Assembly: GCF_000499845.2 (NCBI RefSeq)
Contig: NC_023751.2
Coordinates: 36,507,309 to 36,571,308 of the forward strand
Length of the DNA: 64,000 nt
Direction of reading: 5' to 3'
DNA from: Phaseolus vulgaris
Taxonomy: Eukaryota > Streptophyta > Magnoliopsida > Fabales > Fabaceae
Positions 34,904 to 47,951 of the stretch are shown here, in pieces. Positions within the stretch are counted from its first letter, which is position 1. Each line of letters begins with the position of its first letter. The notes under the pieces were generated by a model, which did no database searches, was not told where the DNA came from, and was given only the letters and a program-made list of their open reading frames with translations. A program made the translations under genes and the position numbers.

Positions 34904-36888
34904 GTTCCTATGTGTGCAGGCTTTAATTGCATTTTTGTGATGATCAAATTATTTAAATGGTGATATGAGAAGGTTATTTCTGTCAATTTTCTGTTAAGGA
35001 CACCTCATGTCAACGTCCTGGTCCAATTCAAACTATGAAAGAATGTGGGAAACACTTAACATTCCAATTCCAATGTCATTTGCTTTTTTTTAATTCTTTT
35101 TTTTCCGTCTATTTTCTGTTTCTATATATTTATATAAAGATGAAACCGTATTTTTCGATATCTCTTGTAAAAAAATTTAAAACAGAAAAAAATTTCAAAT
35201 AAAGTGACACTTTATTATAATAAAAACAAAAAGAAAAACAAATTACATGTAAAGCTTTCTGAACTTTTCCTATTAGACAGAGTAAAAATAAGGAAAACGG
35301 GGGTTAAAGAATAAAATGAAGATGAAATATCCAAAAACAAAAGAGCATTTTGGTTTAACTTAATTCTGGAAAATAGTTTATAAAATAAAAATTACATTTT
35401 TATTTTTTTTATCGGTAATAAAAAATTAATAAATATGAGTCATTTTAGGAGTTGTTCAACCATTATACATAATGACAACCTTAATTGCTCTTGGTAGACA
35501 TACTCCCATGTATGGCTATACAAAATACTCATAACTTAACCCAAAGAAAGTCACCTGACATACTAAGTAAATATCTTACAAGATCATCCTAATACAAACC
35601 ATCGGATCAATGCACCAATCAGAAAAGAAAAAAAAGCGCAGACTGTGACTTGGATGAAACTCAAGACCAAGTATTTAATTGAACCAACGCCAAAATTTCT
35701 AGTACATATACTATTCCCCTTTAAAAATAATCCTATTTTTGTGCCTCCAAGTTGTTCTGATACGCAAATATCCTACATTTCTTTATATGAAATAATTTTG
35801 TTATGTCTAATAAGTGTTGTTCTTATAAGCAAATATAGTCTTACATTATTCAGTCGACAAAAACAGTTTAAATACATTTTTTTTATCTTTTCTCTTAATT
35901 TACTGAAACGTCTTTTAAAAATAAAATTGTTACATCAATCTTTAAAATGAACGATAACTGATAAAATTGTTACATAGTTTATCAAAGGGAGAGTAGAATT
36001 TATAAAAAAAAATGCAAAAAGGATGAATATTAATTCTGAATTTTTGAAAATATGATAATGAGTTTCTCTGCAAGTCTCATGGTACCAATTGTCTCCTTCT
36101 TTCAAAACTGAAGCAAACAATTACAGGTTGACTATTTGTGTCTGTATTTATAAATATAAAATCCAGTGTCTCCTTTCCTCTTGTTGGATAGTGGTGTTAC
36201 CATATAATTATATATCTAGGGTCAATCACAAACCCTCCTTAATTTATTTTAGGAGATAGTTTAATTTTCTATGTTGTAAACTTTTATTATTCACCGATTA
36301 AAACTACATCTAAATATTTAAATAATAAAACTTACAAGTTCTTCATTAAATTACAATAAGACGAGGTTTTTTAAGAAAAAAGTAATTTCATTGTGAAAAT
36401 TCATCTCCGGTTATCGTATATAGTAAGGCATATTTTCAAACATTACTGGAAGAAAGATGAAGGAAGGTTGATAAGTTAGAAGCTCAAAAATTTGTAAAAC
36501 TGAACAAATCAAATTAAAAAAAAAAAAAACTTATAATTAAATTGAATTGAACATTTTTTGTTTTAGTTCTTGCAGTTCACATAAATTTAGATTGGAACGT
36601 CTGTGAACTTATTGACTAATCTATATATTCTTTAAAATAATAATAATAATATTAAAAAAGTAATATTATTTTTTAAAAACATACATATATGTATTATAAT
36701 TTATATTTATTTATAAATAATTATATCTAAAATTAAATCTAATAATATTTATTTTATTATTATTTTTTAATTTTTTTAAAAGGAATTAAAATAGTAGATT
36801 AACCCCTTGAGCTAACATAAAATTTAACGAAATAACAGAATTATAGTTCTTTGAAAAAACTAACTAAACTAATCAGATATAAAAAAAA
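34904..36888. other. Intergenic, nothing recognised
   Basis: AT-rich DNA without a supported gene, RNA or repeat. Confidence 0.5.
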
Positions 36889-37600
36889 GTTTAATAACCT
36901 TTTTCGTCCCTATATTTATAGCCAATAGTCAATTTGGTACAGTGGTTTTTAAAAAATTCAATTTGGTCCCTAAGTTTTTTAAAATGTATTCAAAATGGTC
37001 CTTTCTGTTAAATATCACCAAACGGCGTTAAGTGGTGCTTATGTGGCAGACACATGTAAGTTACGTGGATTGTGCTTACATCACTTTGGTGAATACTGAA
37101 TTAGGGTTTAGGTTATTCAAATTGGGGATTTCGAATTTCTGATTTAGGGTTTCTGATACGAGGATTGCGTCCCTGGTTGGATTCTGTGGTGCGCTTCCCT
37201 GCTTCGATTCCATTCGGAGGTGTGCTCCCCTCACGATCGCACCACAGAATCGAATGAGGGGAGCACACCTCCGAATGGAATCGAAGCAGGGAAGCGCACC
37301 ACAGAATCCAACCAGGGACGCAATCCTCGTATCAGAAACCCTAAATCAGAAATTCGAAATCCCCAATTTGAATAACCTAAACCCTAATTCAGTATTCACC
37401 AAAGTGATGTAAGCACAATCCACGTAACTTACATGTGTCTGCCACATAAGCACCACTTAACGCCGTTTGGTGATATTTAACAGAAAGGACCATTTTGAAT
37501 ACATTTTAAAAAACTTAGGGACCAAATTGAATTTTTTAAAAACCACTGTACCAAATTGACTATTGACTATAAATATAGGGACGAAAAAGGTAATTAAACC
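36889..37600. mobile_element. Mutator-like foldback element, near-perfect palindrome
   Basis: Arms 36889-37232 and 37256-37600 are inverted copies that differ at only a few positions, separated by a 23-nt loop. Outer ends are GTTTAATAACCTTTTTCG and the inverse CGAAAAAGGTAATTAAACC. A 9-bp flank TAAAAAAAA occurs on both sides (36880-36888 and 37601-37609), as for Mutator-like elements, although A-richness weakens that evidence. No coding region is present. Confidence 0.85.
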
Positions 37601-37609
37601 TAAAAAAAA

Positions 37610-38519
37610 CTATGACTTATTAAAACCTATTTGACAGTTATAGAAATTACAATACCTTGTTTTTTTTATCAACAATAAAAATTAATAAATATGTTGTAAA
37701 ATTACTTTGTGTTTGGCTTATGTCTAGGCTTATGTGGTGTTATAAGATTGTGGTTATTTGGATACAAAGATGAGGGTAGTGTGAATGATGTAATGTTATG
37801 GATCTTATAACTGGGTTGGAATTCTATTAGATTGGGATGTAAGGCTGATAAGCTGGTTAAGGTTATATGTTTTTTTATATAAGGATTAGGATACCCTAAA
37901 GAACTCTATCTAATTTTTTTAATTTTTTGCTGATACAAATAAATAAATACACTTTAGGGACGTCGCAACCCTCATACAACGTAGAAACATAAACCACTTA
38001 AAAATCCACAACAAATCGAGAAAAAAATCCAACTAGATCCTAGGAGAAATCGACCACATTAAAATTACCTTCTAGGAAAATTTGTTCGATATCCAAAAAG
38101 TGCTTGACAACAGGTGGACAAGTAGAAAATATTGGAATAAACCAAAAAAAAATTAGGTAGAGTAAAATCAAAATGTTGACTAAATAAGTAATTATGAGTA
38201 GAACATTGTTAAACATAACAAAAATATCCAACCACTACATAAAACATGTCTCCTTAAATATTATTGTACCTTATATTAGATTGGCGATTTAAATGAAACT
38301 ATAATCCTAACATATACATGAGATAGTTTCTGTTAACTTTTCGTTAATTCCTTTTACTCAATTTTTACTTTTTTAATATCTTATACATTATAACTGATTA
38401 TTTTTTTAAAATCACTTTATTTAATTTTTATTTTTCAATATAATGGTTGCAATGCTTATTTTCATATATAATTAATATATGAGTTACGTTAATAAAAAAA
38501 CCGAAAATAGTCAATTAGA
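37610..38519. other. Intergenic, nothing recognised
   Basis: AT-rich. No supported feature. Confidence 0.5.
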
Positions 38520-38863
38520 GATATATTACGAAATGAACTTCAAGCCTAATTCAACTCCATAAAATCAGGCTCATGAGGTTGAGGTTTGCACTTATGAGTA
38601 GTCCGATAGGCCCAACAAAGACTTACTAGGATATGATCGAAAATGACTCTGATCGAAAATAGTCGACTAGAGATATATTACGAAGAGGACTTTAAGCCTA
38701 ACTCAACCCCATAAAACCAGCTCGAAAATGACTTTGATACCATATTACGAAGTGAACTTTAAGTTTAACTCAACCCCATAAAATCGACTCAACAGGTTGA
38801 GTTTTGCACCCACTTATACACAATGAAATGTCCTCATCTCTAGTCGATATGGGATCTCCATCA
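38520..38863 (-). mobile_element. TRIM-like miniature LTR retrotransposon relic
   Basis: On the minus strand, TGATGGAGATCCCATATCGA starts a short LTR-like unit (38743-38863). TGGTATCAAAG follows, a variant of the Met-tRNA primer site TGGTATCAGAG. Further partial copies of the LTR phrase (TTATGGGGTTGAGTTAGGCT and variants) lie down to about 38520. It is non-coding and starts 121 bp past the peroxidase stop codon. Confidence 0.6.
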
Positions 38864-38984
38864 AGATAGAATAAATAAAATGAAAGGAAGAGAAACCATA
38901 AACAAAATAAGTGGAGATTAATTGATGAAACAATTTGCAAAGCATTAGCATGCAGAAAAGAAGAAAGTGGGAAGAAATGATAAA

Positions 38985-40703
38985 TCAATAAGCATTAACA
39001 AAATTGCAATTGGTCCTGATTTCTCCTTCTTCATCTTGGTCAGTGAGAACATCAACAAGGCCAAGCTTTCCCATAGACACTGCAAATTGGTGCTGAAAAA
39101 CAGAATGTGTGGAAGTGAATGCTGAAACAAGAGGTGCAGTCCTTGGATCTGAGTATAGCAACTGATCAGTAGATAACAACCCTTTTTTCTTCTTCAGATT
39201 TATGTAGTACACATTGTCAAAAGTCTTTGGTGTTGTAGCATCAAGATCCACATATTCTGAGGCCCATCTACACTTCCTTTGCAAGAAATCAAGATACTTG
39301 GGATCTAAGCTTGGGTCTGGTTTTCCTGTTCCTTTGTAATTGTATAGCCTATACTGAATAGACCCACATGAAGTCCTTCCAATAGTATGAGCCCCTAACA
39401 TCATCATCACATACATAAACCTATCATAAGATTGCATGCATACTTACAACAAACTATACAAGTTGAATTAGTAAAACATGTTAACTTTAGTATTTTGCTT
39501 TTGACCTTACATACCATATAAATTATGAAAGAATAAGGTTAAAAATACACCTTCTTATTCATTACAAATGTTGATATAGAAACCTGCTTTATAAGCAGCT
39601 TTATGAGTTTCAGTTAGACTTAAATCTAAGTCTTAATATGGTATCAGAGTTATTTAAAGTATATCATAACAAAGTAGACATCTTTCATACTTTACCTAAC
39701 AATTTATGATTAACTGATAGAACCAAGATATTGTACTTATAAATGCTTCATTTGGTTTTTTTTTTTTTACCTGAGAGAGCAACCAAGTCAAGCACAGTCA
39801 TGCCCCTGGACTGGAAAAACTCAATCATGGAAGTGATGTTTTCATGACCCGTAGGAACCAAAGCTGCTTCCTCAGCAAGGGATACCTTCCCATCTCTCCT
39901 ACCATAAGGAACGTCCCAATAAGGTCCACCTACCTCAAACGTGGCATCCCTTGCAGCAGCAGTGAGAATGTCAGCACAAGACACAGTCTTGGGGCATTGT
40001 TTCTCTAACTCTGCCTTGATATCATCCACCACTTCAAACCCTCTCAGTGTCTTGCTAACTTTTGCTGTCCTCTCACTTCCATCATTCTTCAACAGAATAG
40101 ACCCATCACATCCCTGCATTCATTCAAACAATGTTATTGTTTCAGTAAAACGCTTTTTCAATCTCAAATAATGGATAATATGTTATGTACTTCTCTCGTG
40201 TGTGACTGTTTTAACTCTTATATAAATATCAAAGTCGATCTAATCTATTCCATAATAGCATAAAATTTCCAAATTGGTACCTATAACTAAAAAAGGCCTA
40301 TGCTACACAATCTCATCCACCATTTCCTATACAAAACAGAATTATGCAGCAGAAAAAGGCTAGGGTAATAGATGTTATGTACCCTGACAGAGCAATCATG
40401 GAAGTGGAGCCTCATGAGACTAGCTGCTAAAGTGTAGTCCTCCTTGATCCATTCTTTGACTTTGTTGTGTAGGATGGACTCAAACTGGGGGCATGTTTTA
40501 CGGTAGTAACCAAAGGATAGAAGGTTATCAAATGTGGTTTCATCTAATGTTGGTACTTGAAGAGAGAAGACAGTGTCACTTCTTGAGGTTGTGTAGGAAG
40601 AGGAAGATTTATAGTCAGAGTTTTCATAATAAGGATCTGCTGAGGCTGAAATGATGCACAAAACCAGAAGAAGAAGAAACAATGGGATGGAAGAGTTGGA
40701 CAT
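38985..40703 (-). CDS. Class III secretory peroxidase, PER7-like, three exons
   Basis: Exons in coding order are 40703-40383, 40113-39771 and 39394-38985. All have GT-AG borders and the protein is 357 aa. A signal peptide covers about residues 1-22 (core LFLLLLVLCIISA). An unusual Ser/Tyr-rich stretch of about 40 residues follows before the peroxidase fold starts near LSFGYYRKTCPQ. The distal heme site is SLMRLHFHDC, with catalytic Arg98 and His102. The proximal heme ligand is His224 in VALSGAHTIG, and GCDGSILL is the calcium-site region. The enzyme uses hydrogen peroxide to oxidise phenolics in the apoplast or cell wall; its physiological substrate is not predictable. CSVRGCDGS in place of the common CFVxGCDAS, together with the N-terminal extension, is like the peroxidase 7 branch (recognition, not alignment). 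Intron 2 contains a TRIM-like fragment. All key residues are intact. Confidence 0.93.
39590..39665 (+). mobile_element. TRIM-like fragment in peroxidase intron 2
   Basis: GAGTTTCAGTTAGACTTAAA, then CTTAATATGGTATCAGAG, repeats the LTR end plus Met-tRNA primer-site arrangement seen at 38732-38790. Only a piece remains. Confidence 0.5.
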
Positions 40704-40757
40704 GTTCTCTCTTTCCCAGATGTTGATGATAGGTGTGACATGGGTGATTGGTGAGTA

Positions 40758-40771
40758 GTATATATATATAG
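40758..40771 (-). promoter_or_regulatory. Candidate TATA box of the peroxidase gene
   Basis: A run of TATATATATATA, 55-68 bp upstream of the ATG on the minus strand. Confidence 0.5.
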
Positions 40772-41264
40772 AGAAGAAGAGTTGAAACAAACGTGGGAAG
40801 CACAAAATGGAGCACACATGACATGCTAGCATGTTCCCTTGTTCACCTCAAAATCTACCACAACTCTTCCATACTTTATCTCTCTCCTATTATTTTTATA
40901 TGCCTAGGGCATAATTCATTAAAATAATACTCGTAACCCATTTTTTATATAGTCAAACACCTTTATTATGTATATTGGTTAATATTTATTAAGAATTGTT
41001 CAATTATGTGATTATTAGGATTTGTTAATGTTATTGTTAATTATTGATTTTATTTTTAATTTTATTATAATTTTGTGGATTGTAATTTTCTTATTTTTTT
41101 AACAAGTGTATTTTTACAAAATTTTGTATATGGATTGGGTATTCCGTTTTATTTATATATATATTTTTTAAGAAAAAAGTATTACTCTTTATTTAACAAA
41201 ACTTACGTGTTCATTCAAGATTTTTAAAAAATTGTATTTAACAATACATAATGCATTATATCAT

Positions 41265-41785
41265 TACTAGAAGAAAATCATCAGATAAAAATTGATCACA
41301 ACACGAAAATCATCAGATAAAAATTAGATTACAAAAAAATCATTAAATAAAAATTAATTTTAGAGACCAAAATAATTAATTACTATTTGAGTAAATTAAA
41401 GTAAATTAGAGTCCATTTTATAAATCAACAAAAATTATTGGTGTATAAATTAGTTTATATTATTAATAAAAAATTATAAAATAGGTTCTAAATTGGTATT
41501 TAACCCTTAACTACCAAAGTTTTAGCTAGTTATTATTTTATATTCTAAATTAGTCTCTATTAATATTTTAGAGACCAATTTAGAATCTAAAATATTAGTA
41601 AATAAAATCTAAGTATCTAATTTAGATACCAATCTAAAAACTATTTTATAAATTTTTATTAATAATATAAACCACTTTAGATATCAGTAATTTTCTAGTC
41701 TCTAAATTAGTATTTAATTTAGTTAATATAGTGACTAATTATTTTTTCTCTAAATTTGATTGTTATTTAATAATTTTTTATAGTT
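41265..41785. mobile_element. Eroded, rearranged CACTA-type MITE
   Basis: The left side has three successive start-like units (ATCATCAGATAAAAATT twice, then ATCATTAAATAAAAATTAA), suggesting stacked or duplicated ends. A hairpin body follows, ending near TTTTTTATAGT. Confidence 0.6.
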
Positions 41786-44239
41786 ATATTTATTAAGAAT
41801 TATAAAATTATGTGGTATTACTTTTTATTTAATAAATCTTATGTGTTCATTCAATGTTTTTTAGAAAATTGTATTTAACAATGCATAATGCATTAGATAT
41901 AGTATAATATATGTTAAGTTTAAAAAAATTCTTAATCTTGTAAGAACTTTGTTTGTTAGGTATAATATATGCATTAGATATTTTTTAACACAAAACTATG
42001 TTTGTAAGGAATAAAACTTTTAAACTTGTATATTAATAATTGATTTTTTTAAATACTGGTAATATTCATGGGAAAGAAAATTATAGGCACATTGTATTAA
42101 ACTATTTATTGTGATAGTACTGTAATGGTTGACTTTGACCAAATGTTTAGTATTTATTTCTTCTTTTAAGTTTTTGCTTTCTCTCTTTCAAATTACTTTC
42201 TTAAAAAGTTGTCATTAAATATGGCAAGAAAGAATAAGAAGAAAAGAGAAGGGCAAACTGATTGTGATTCAATATTTTTAACTTTTAAATAAGTTTAATT
42301 GCACATTTTACTACTCGATTATTACTATTTCGTGAATTTTATCATTTAAGTTTATTTTTTTCCCATAATTTACCTTATCTTTATATTTTACTTTCTTGCA
42401 TTTTGCTCAATCATTCATTTCTCTTAATTGACTGATGATATAACACTGACTTATTAATATACATGTCGTTGATGTGAAATTAACGTATCCATATATAATC
42501 AAAGAAAAAATGTACAAAATTTTCAAAATAAATAGTAAAATGTAATTTTTTAAATTAAAGAGATAAAATACATAAAAAAAATAATTAATAATTAAATTTA
42601 AAATAGTAAACACCAGTTAAGAGATTCAGCCCTTTTCTAATATTGACTTAGTATTAGTAATATACGGAATGTTCACATGAATCGATGCGTGACATTATTG
42701 TATTGATATATAATTAACGAAAAACAAATATGAATTTTATAGAATAAAATAATAAGATGTACAAAAAAATAAATTAAAAGAATAAATACATAAAAATTAA
42801 TTCATATATAATTAAATAAAAAGATGTTTTTATTAGTAAAAAATTAATAAAATTAAAAAGAAACAGAGTATCACAAATAAACCAAACTTACCACCTAATT
42901 TATAAGATCAGAAATTCATTACAAACACCACAAAAAAGAAAATATATATATGAACAGCAACAGCACCTGCTTAACAAATTAAGAACTTCGATTCCTCTCT
43001 ATACTACAACTCTCCAATTAACTCATTTTGATAATTTCATTAATAAATAAAAAATAATTTTAAATATTATATTATTACATTTGTTAATTGCACATTAAAC
43101 CTCTTAAAATATGAATTTTGAAAATGAATTAAAAGAAGTCACTTATATTATAATATAATATTATATATAAGTTAAAATTACAAGAATTATCTTAAAAATC
43201 ATGGTTATGTTATATAAAGATGAATCCCACAATTAATATATGTTCCGAAAATATTTTTGAAAGAACAATCCAGAAGTCATTTTTAAAAGGGTAATATAGT
43301 CTTCTTAAAAAATGGGGTGCAAGAAGAAATTTATTAAGGTGCAGAAATAAACAGCCTTCTTTTTGGATGCAATGCAATAAGTTTATTTTCCCTTTTTTTC
43401 TCTTATAACTTCATTTTTTTTCCTTTCGCTGAAGACATTGCCTACACTTTATCAACTGCTGTATTAGTTTCGTTTTTCCTTTTGGAAGCAGAAATTGTAT
43501 TATTTTAAATAAGATATTCAACTTTTAATTATTTATAAAAGTGGTGACGAAGAAAATTTATAACTTTGACATTATTTTGCATAGATACATTTTTTTTCTT
43601 TTGTTTACTTTATAATGATAAATAATTGCTGATAAAAATGATAAATATATACATGCTTTGTTATTTGGTTTATGTTATTTAATTTTATACATGCTTAATC
43701 TCTCAAAAACCATATTATTTGTTACATTCTTTAACAATTTTATTTTACATTGTTTTTTCTTTTTATTTACTTTTTATATATATGGTGATTATTATTAATT
43801 TAACCTTAATTTAGTTTTTTTTTTCTTGTGATAGTTATAAACATGTCATAAAATCTTGTAAAAATGGAATTTGTAGCTATTGGTATAGTAGGTGAATCAT
43901 TTATCTTCACATTAGATGTGAAAAACATTTAGATGCAATTAAAACCATTTAAAAGAAAGATATTAGTACCAAAAAGTTATAGTTCTTGCAAGAGCCTCTT
44001 AAGATTTGATGCATTTATGGTAAAATTGTCATTGAATATAATTTGCTCGTGATGAAAAGACATAAGATTAGAGATTCTTCCTATTTATTAAGCTAAACTG
44101 TGGACTTTTAGTTATTATGCTATAAATTAAGTACAAGAAGTTTGACATAATTATCAATTGTAATTTTTTTGTACATAATTCAACTATTGGGATATAATAA
44201 TTAATGTTACAAGTTGAATTCTTAATATATTAATTATTT

Positions 44240-44435
44240 TTTTAAGTATTTAATAAATTATTTTTTTTTCAATTTGTATATCTAATAAATTACAAAATTA
44301 AATGTCAATTTAAAAACTAGTTTATATTATTTAGATATTAATTATTTTTTTAATTTATAAAATAATATTTAATTTAATCAATATAATATTTAAGATTTTT
44401 TTTAAATTGATTTTAATTTAATGATTTTTTAAGTG
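44240..44435. mobile_element. Right-half relic of a CACTA-type MITE
   Basis: Shows the family's right arm and end (TTTAATGATTTTTTAAGTG) in strongly decayed form. Confidence 0.45.
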
Positions 44436-46229
44436 TAATTCTAACTCTTGTATTCGTAAAAAATAATCATCTTTTCTAATTTTTATAATAAAGTATTTAT
44501 ATGTTAAAGTAATATTATAAATATAAGAAAATTTATTAAAATTATTAATATAGCATTCAATTAATTTTTTAGAGTTTAATTTATTAAAATAATAAATAAG
44601 AAAATATGCAATTAAGAAAATATTTTGCCTTCTTTTCTAATCTCTAAATTTGATTACTTCTATATCCATGACATTTTTCCTATATATAAAAGATATAAAA
44701 TAGTATGCAAATAAGAAAATATTTCCCCTTTCTTCTAATCTCTTTTTTATCGATGACTATGAGTTTAACAAAATTGATTGAAAAATAAGCGTAGTGTTAT
44801 TTTATGAGATTTTTTTTATGAGAAAATAATTATTTTCTAAAATATTTTTTATTCCATTTCTTAATATTTATTTAATAGTATTATCATATAAGAAAACGTA
44901 TTTATTGTTAACACATTATTTGTAGGTAGTAGAATACATGCTTCCACCAAGAAAAATAACCTAGAACATGGGAATTCGTTTAAGAAGGACTACTTTATAT
45001 TAAAAAAATTGTTAGTTTTCATCATGAACCAAAATGAAGTTCTATATTAAATATAAATATATAAGTTCAATTTTATATGAACAATCAGATGATTATATTC
45101 TTATTAACTGTTTCGATTTTTAAATATTGTGTTATGGACAAGTTTATTTGATGATAAAGTTTATACTAATACATGATATCTATATTTTAATTTGGTTTAA
45201 TTAAGTTTTAAGTTTATTATAAATTTGAGTATTTTTAATTAATTTTTTTAGTTTATTGAGTATTAAAAAATTATATTTTTTTAATTTCGTTTTGTTGATT
45301 AATTTTTCGGTTAATTAAGTGAGGTGATTGTTATTTTGTGAAGTCTCTAGTTAGTATGAATAATAAAAATTATTTATTATTTTAGATTAATAGTATATTA
45401 TTTTATATTAATTACAAAATATAACGATTTTTTTCACTTGAAAACAAGTAAGCAACATGGCAGCCAAAAGATCCAATTAACAAAAAATTAAATACCAAAC
45501 AATTCACTTGAAAAATAAAATAAAAAAATTAAATATATACTGAATATATTAAATCTGTTTAATAAGGATTCAATTGAATTAGTTGGAACTTAATTAAACT
45601 TATTAATTTCGATATTTGTGATAACAATTTTAATATATATCTGTCTCTTATTTATGGGATCGAGGCTTTATTGTTTTTTTATTGTAATATAGTTAATAAA
45701 ACTGACCAAAATAATTTGAATGAATACATGAGTTAAGTTTTGACTAAAAATATTTTAAGAAGAACAATTCAATTTTTTTAAAGGTACATTAATTGAAAAT
45801 AGAAAAAAATGTAATTTGAGAAGTTTATCGGTTGTCACCTTTAATTATGAACTAGTTTTGGACTAATCTTTTCAAATATAGCTCAACACTATAGAATTTA
45901 TTATGTTTTAATTTATTTTTTATAAATTTTATTACGTACATTACTTTTAAGATATTATCTTAAAATTCAATTTTATTAATGTTTTATTTAGGAGTCCAAT
46001 TTTGTTTGTTAGAATTTTTATGTTGTCCTTCTATTGAACCTTTAAAATATACTGACTCTGATATATTAAAATATTTTAATATGTTTAAAAATATCAAAAT
46101 TAATGTATTTTAAAGACAAGAGACAATACCAAAAATCTAAAAAGAATCCTTCTTTATTTAGTTGTTGACAAAGTATATATTTTTAAAATAAAAAGTAATT
46201 TTTAATTTTATTATGTTTTTATATTATGT

Positions 46230-46669
46230 CACTAAAAAAATTCATTAAATAAAAATTAAATTTAAAAATAAAAAATAATTACTCTCTATATGAACTAAAT
46301 TAAATATTATTTTAGAGATTAAAAAATTATTTATATATAATTTCTATTATTAATAAAAATTTATAAGATAGTTTCTAAATTGATATCTAAATTACCTACC
46401 AAGGTTTTAGTTACATATTTTAGATTCTAAATTAGTCTCAATTAGTCTTCTAAAAATTAATTTAAAATCTAAAATATTAGTAGTCAAAATCTTGATACTA
46501 ATTATTAGATACTAATTTAAAATTATTTTATAAATTTTTATTAGTAATAAAAACTATTTTAGATATCAATAATTTTTTAGTCTCTAAAATAATATTTAAT
46601 TTAATTCAATGTTAACTAATTATTTTAATTTTTAAACTTAGTTAGAATTTAATGAATTATTTATAGACT
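46230..46669. mobile_element. Eroded CACTA-type MITE
   Basis: Starts CACTAAAAAAATTCATTAAA and ends near AATGAATTATTTATAGACT. The family hairpin body lies between. Confidence 0.65.
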
Positions 46670-47902
46670 AACCATTTAATGGAGTTATGTTAAAATATAG
46701 TGTTATCAATTTATTTAGTAATGCTAGAATTTAGGACTAGAGGAACCTTGTTAAGTGAGGAAATCGAAAAAAGACAAGACCAGTTGGAGAAGTAGCTAAG
46801 AGGGTTTACTGCATCAACTCTGCAACCAACCAACCAATCAATCACAAACACCAAACCCTACAAAATCTACATTAAACCATCAAAATTCACAACAACAACA
46901 ACATTATATGAATTAACATCAACAATAAATATTTGTAGTAGTTATGCATAAACTACACAACTTTTCTTCATTTCACTGCAAAACTATATACTTTCTCTTT
47001 TATAAGCGTTACTTGAAGAACTTCACAAGAAAAGTTAACCATTCATTCGTGGCTTACGTATAATATGACAAATGACACCATTGACTTCCTACAACAAACA
47101 AATTACAGATTCATACACAAACATTTTCAAAGGGAAATTTAACTCTTCACTTTCTCTCCATGGTAGTTTTTCTTCTTCTTCAAACCATGCAAAATCCACC
47201 ATTTTTATTTCCCTCTGTTTCTTCACCAACCACTCTATATTATCACCACTATAACCTCATCATACCTTGCTGACTTCACCGTTTTTTTTTTGTCTTTCTG
47301 GTTTCACTCCCTGATTTCTGCTGCATCACATCACAAAGTCTTAATATTTATTGGTTTATTCATTGCCACCTTTTTTTCTTATACTATTTCCAATGCTCTT
47401 TTGACCTTCTAAGCGTTGAGCTCTTCCACATTTAATGAATAAGCGTTTTGCCATAAATGGTAATTGGTTACTGTTGCAGCTGACTGACACAATCGCATAC
47501 TCATTTATAGTCATTCATGGATCATAGACACGCTTTCTCAACACACTCTCAGCTGCTACCAACTCATCTATATATCTCCAATGCATGTCATGCAAATGCA
47601 TCATCATCATCAAAACCTCTCTAATTTGCTTACACATATACACACTTCAAGAAAGCATGTGAAAGCAGAGCAACATGCACTACTACTACCATGTAGCTTC
47701 CCCGTGTACTTTTCCCTCACATCAACCTTCTATCTTCTGCTAAAATACATATATACTCACAATCCAAGAACAACCACCACCGCTTCCCAACTCACAACTA
47801 CACCATTAAATTTCACTTGTCTTCATGTCTCTTTTTGTTAGTAAGAACAGAACAACAATTTCAGCTAAAGAATTTAAACTAGTCGTTACGTAAAGTAACC
47901 AT

Positions 47903-47910
47903 CTATATAT
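47903..47910 (+). promoter_or_regulatory. Candidate TATA box of the receptor kinase
   Basis: CTATATAT, 42-49 bp upstream of the ATG at 47952. Upstream sequence to about 47500 shows no credible gene. Confidence 0.45.
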
Positions 47911-47951
47911 CCCTCACCCCTCACTGGCTCCTTCACTCATTCAATCCCAAA

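Larger units (their letters stand above)
40860..47500. other. 6.6-kb gene-free AT-rich region
   Basis: No gene or RNA can be supported. Apart from three eroded MITEs listed separately, it holds long A/T runs. Open frames such as 42407-42613 are low-complexity and not credible. Confidence 0.6.

Noticed and set aside
42407..42613. Hydrophobic small protein
   Set aside because: Phe/Tyr/Ile-rich translation of random AT-rich DNA; no start context or domain.
47581..47841. 86-codon frame upstream of the receptor kinase
   Set aside because: Low-complexity His/Thr sequence in a promoter or leader region, with no family resemblance.
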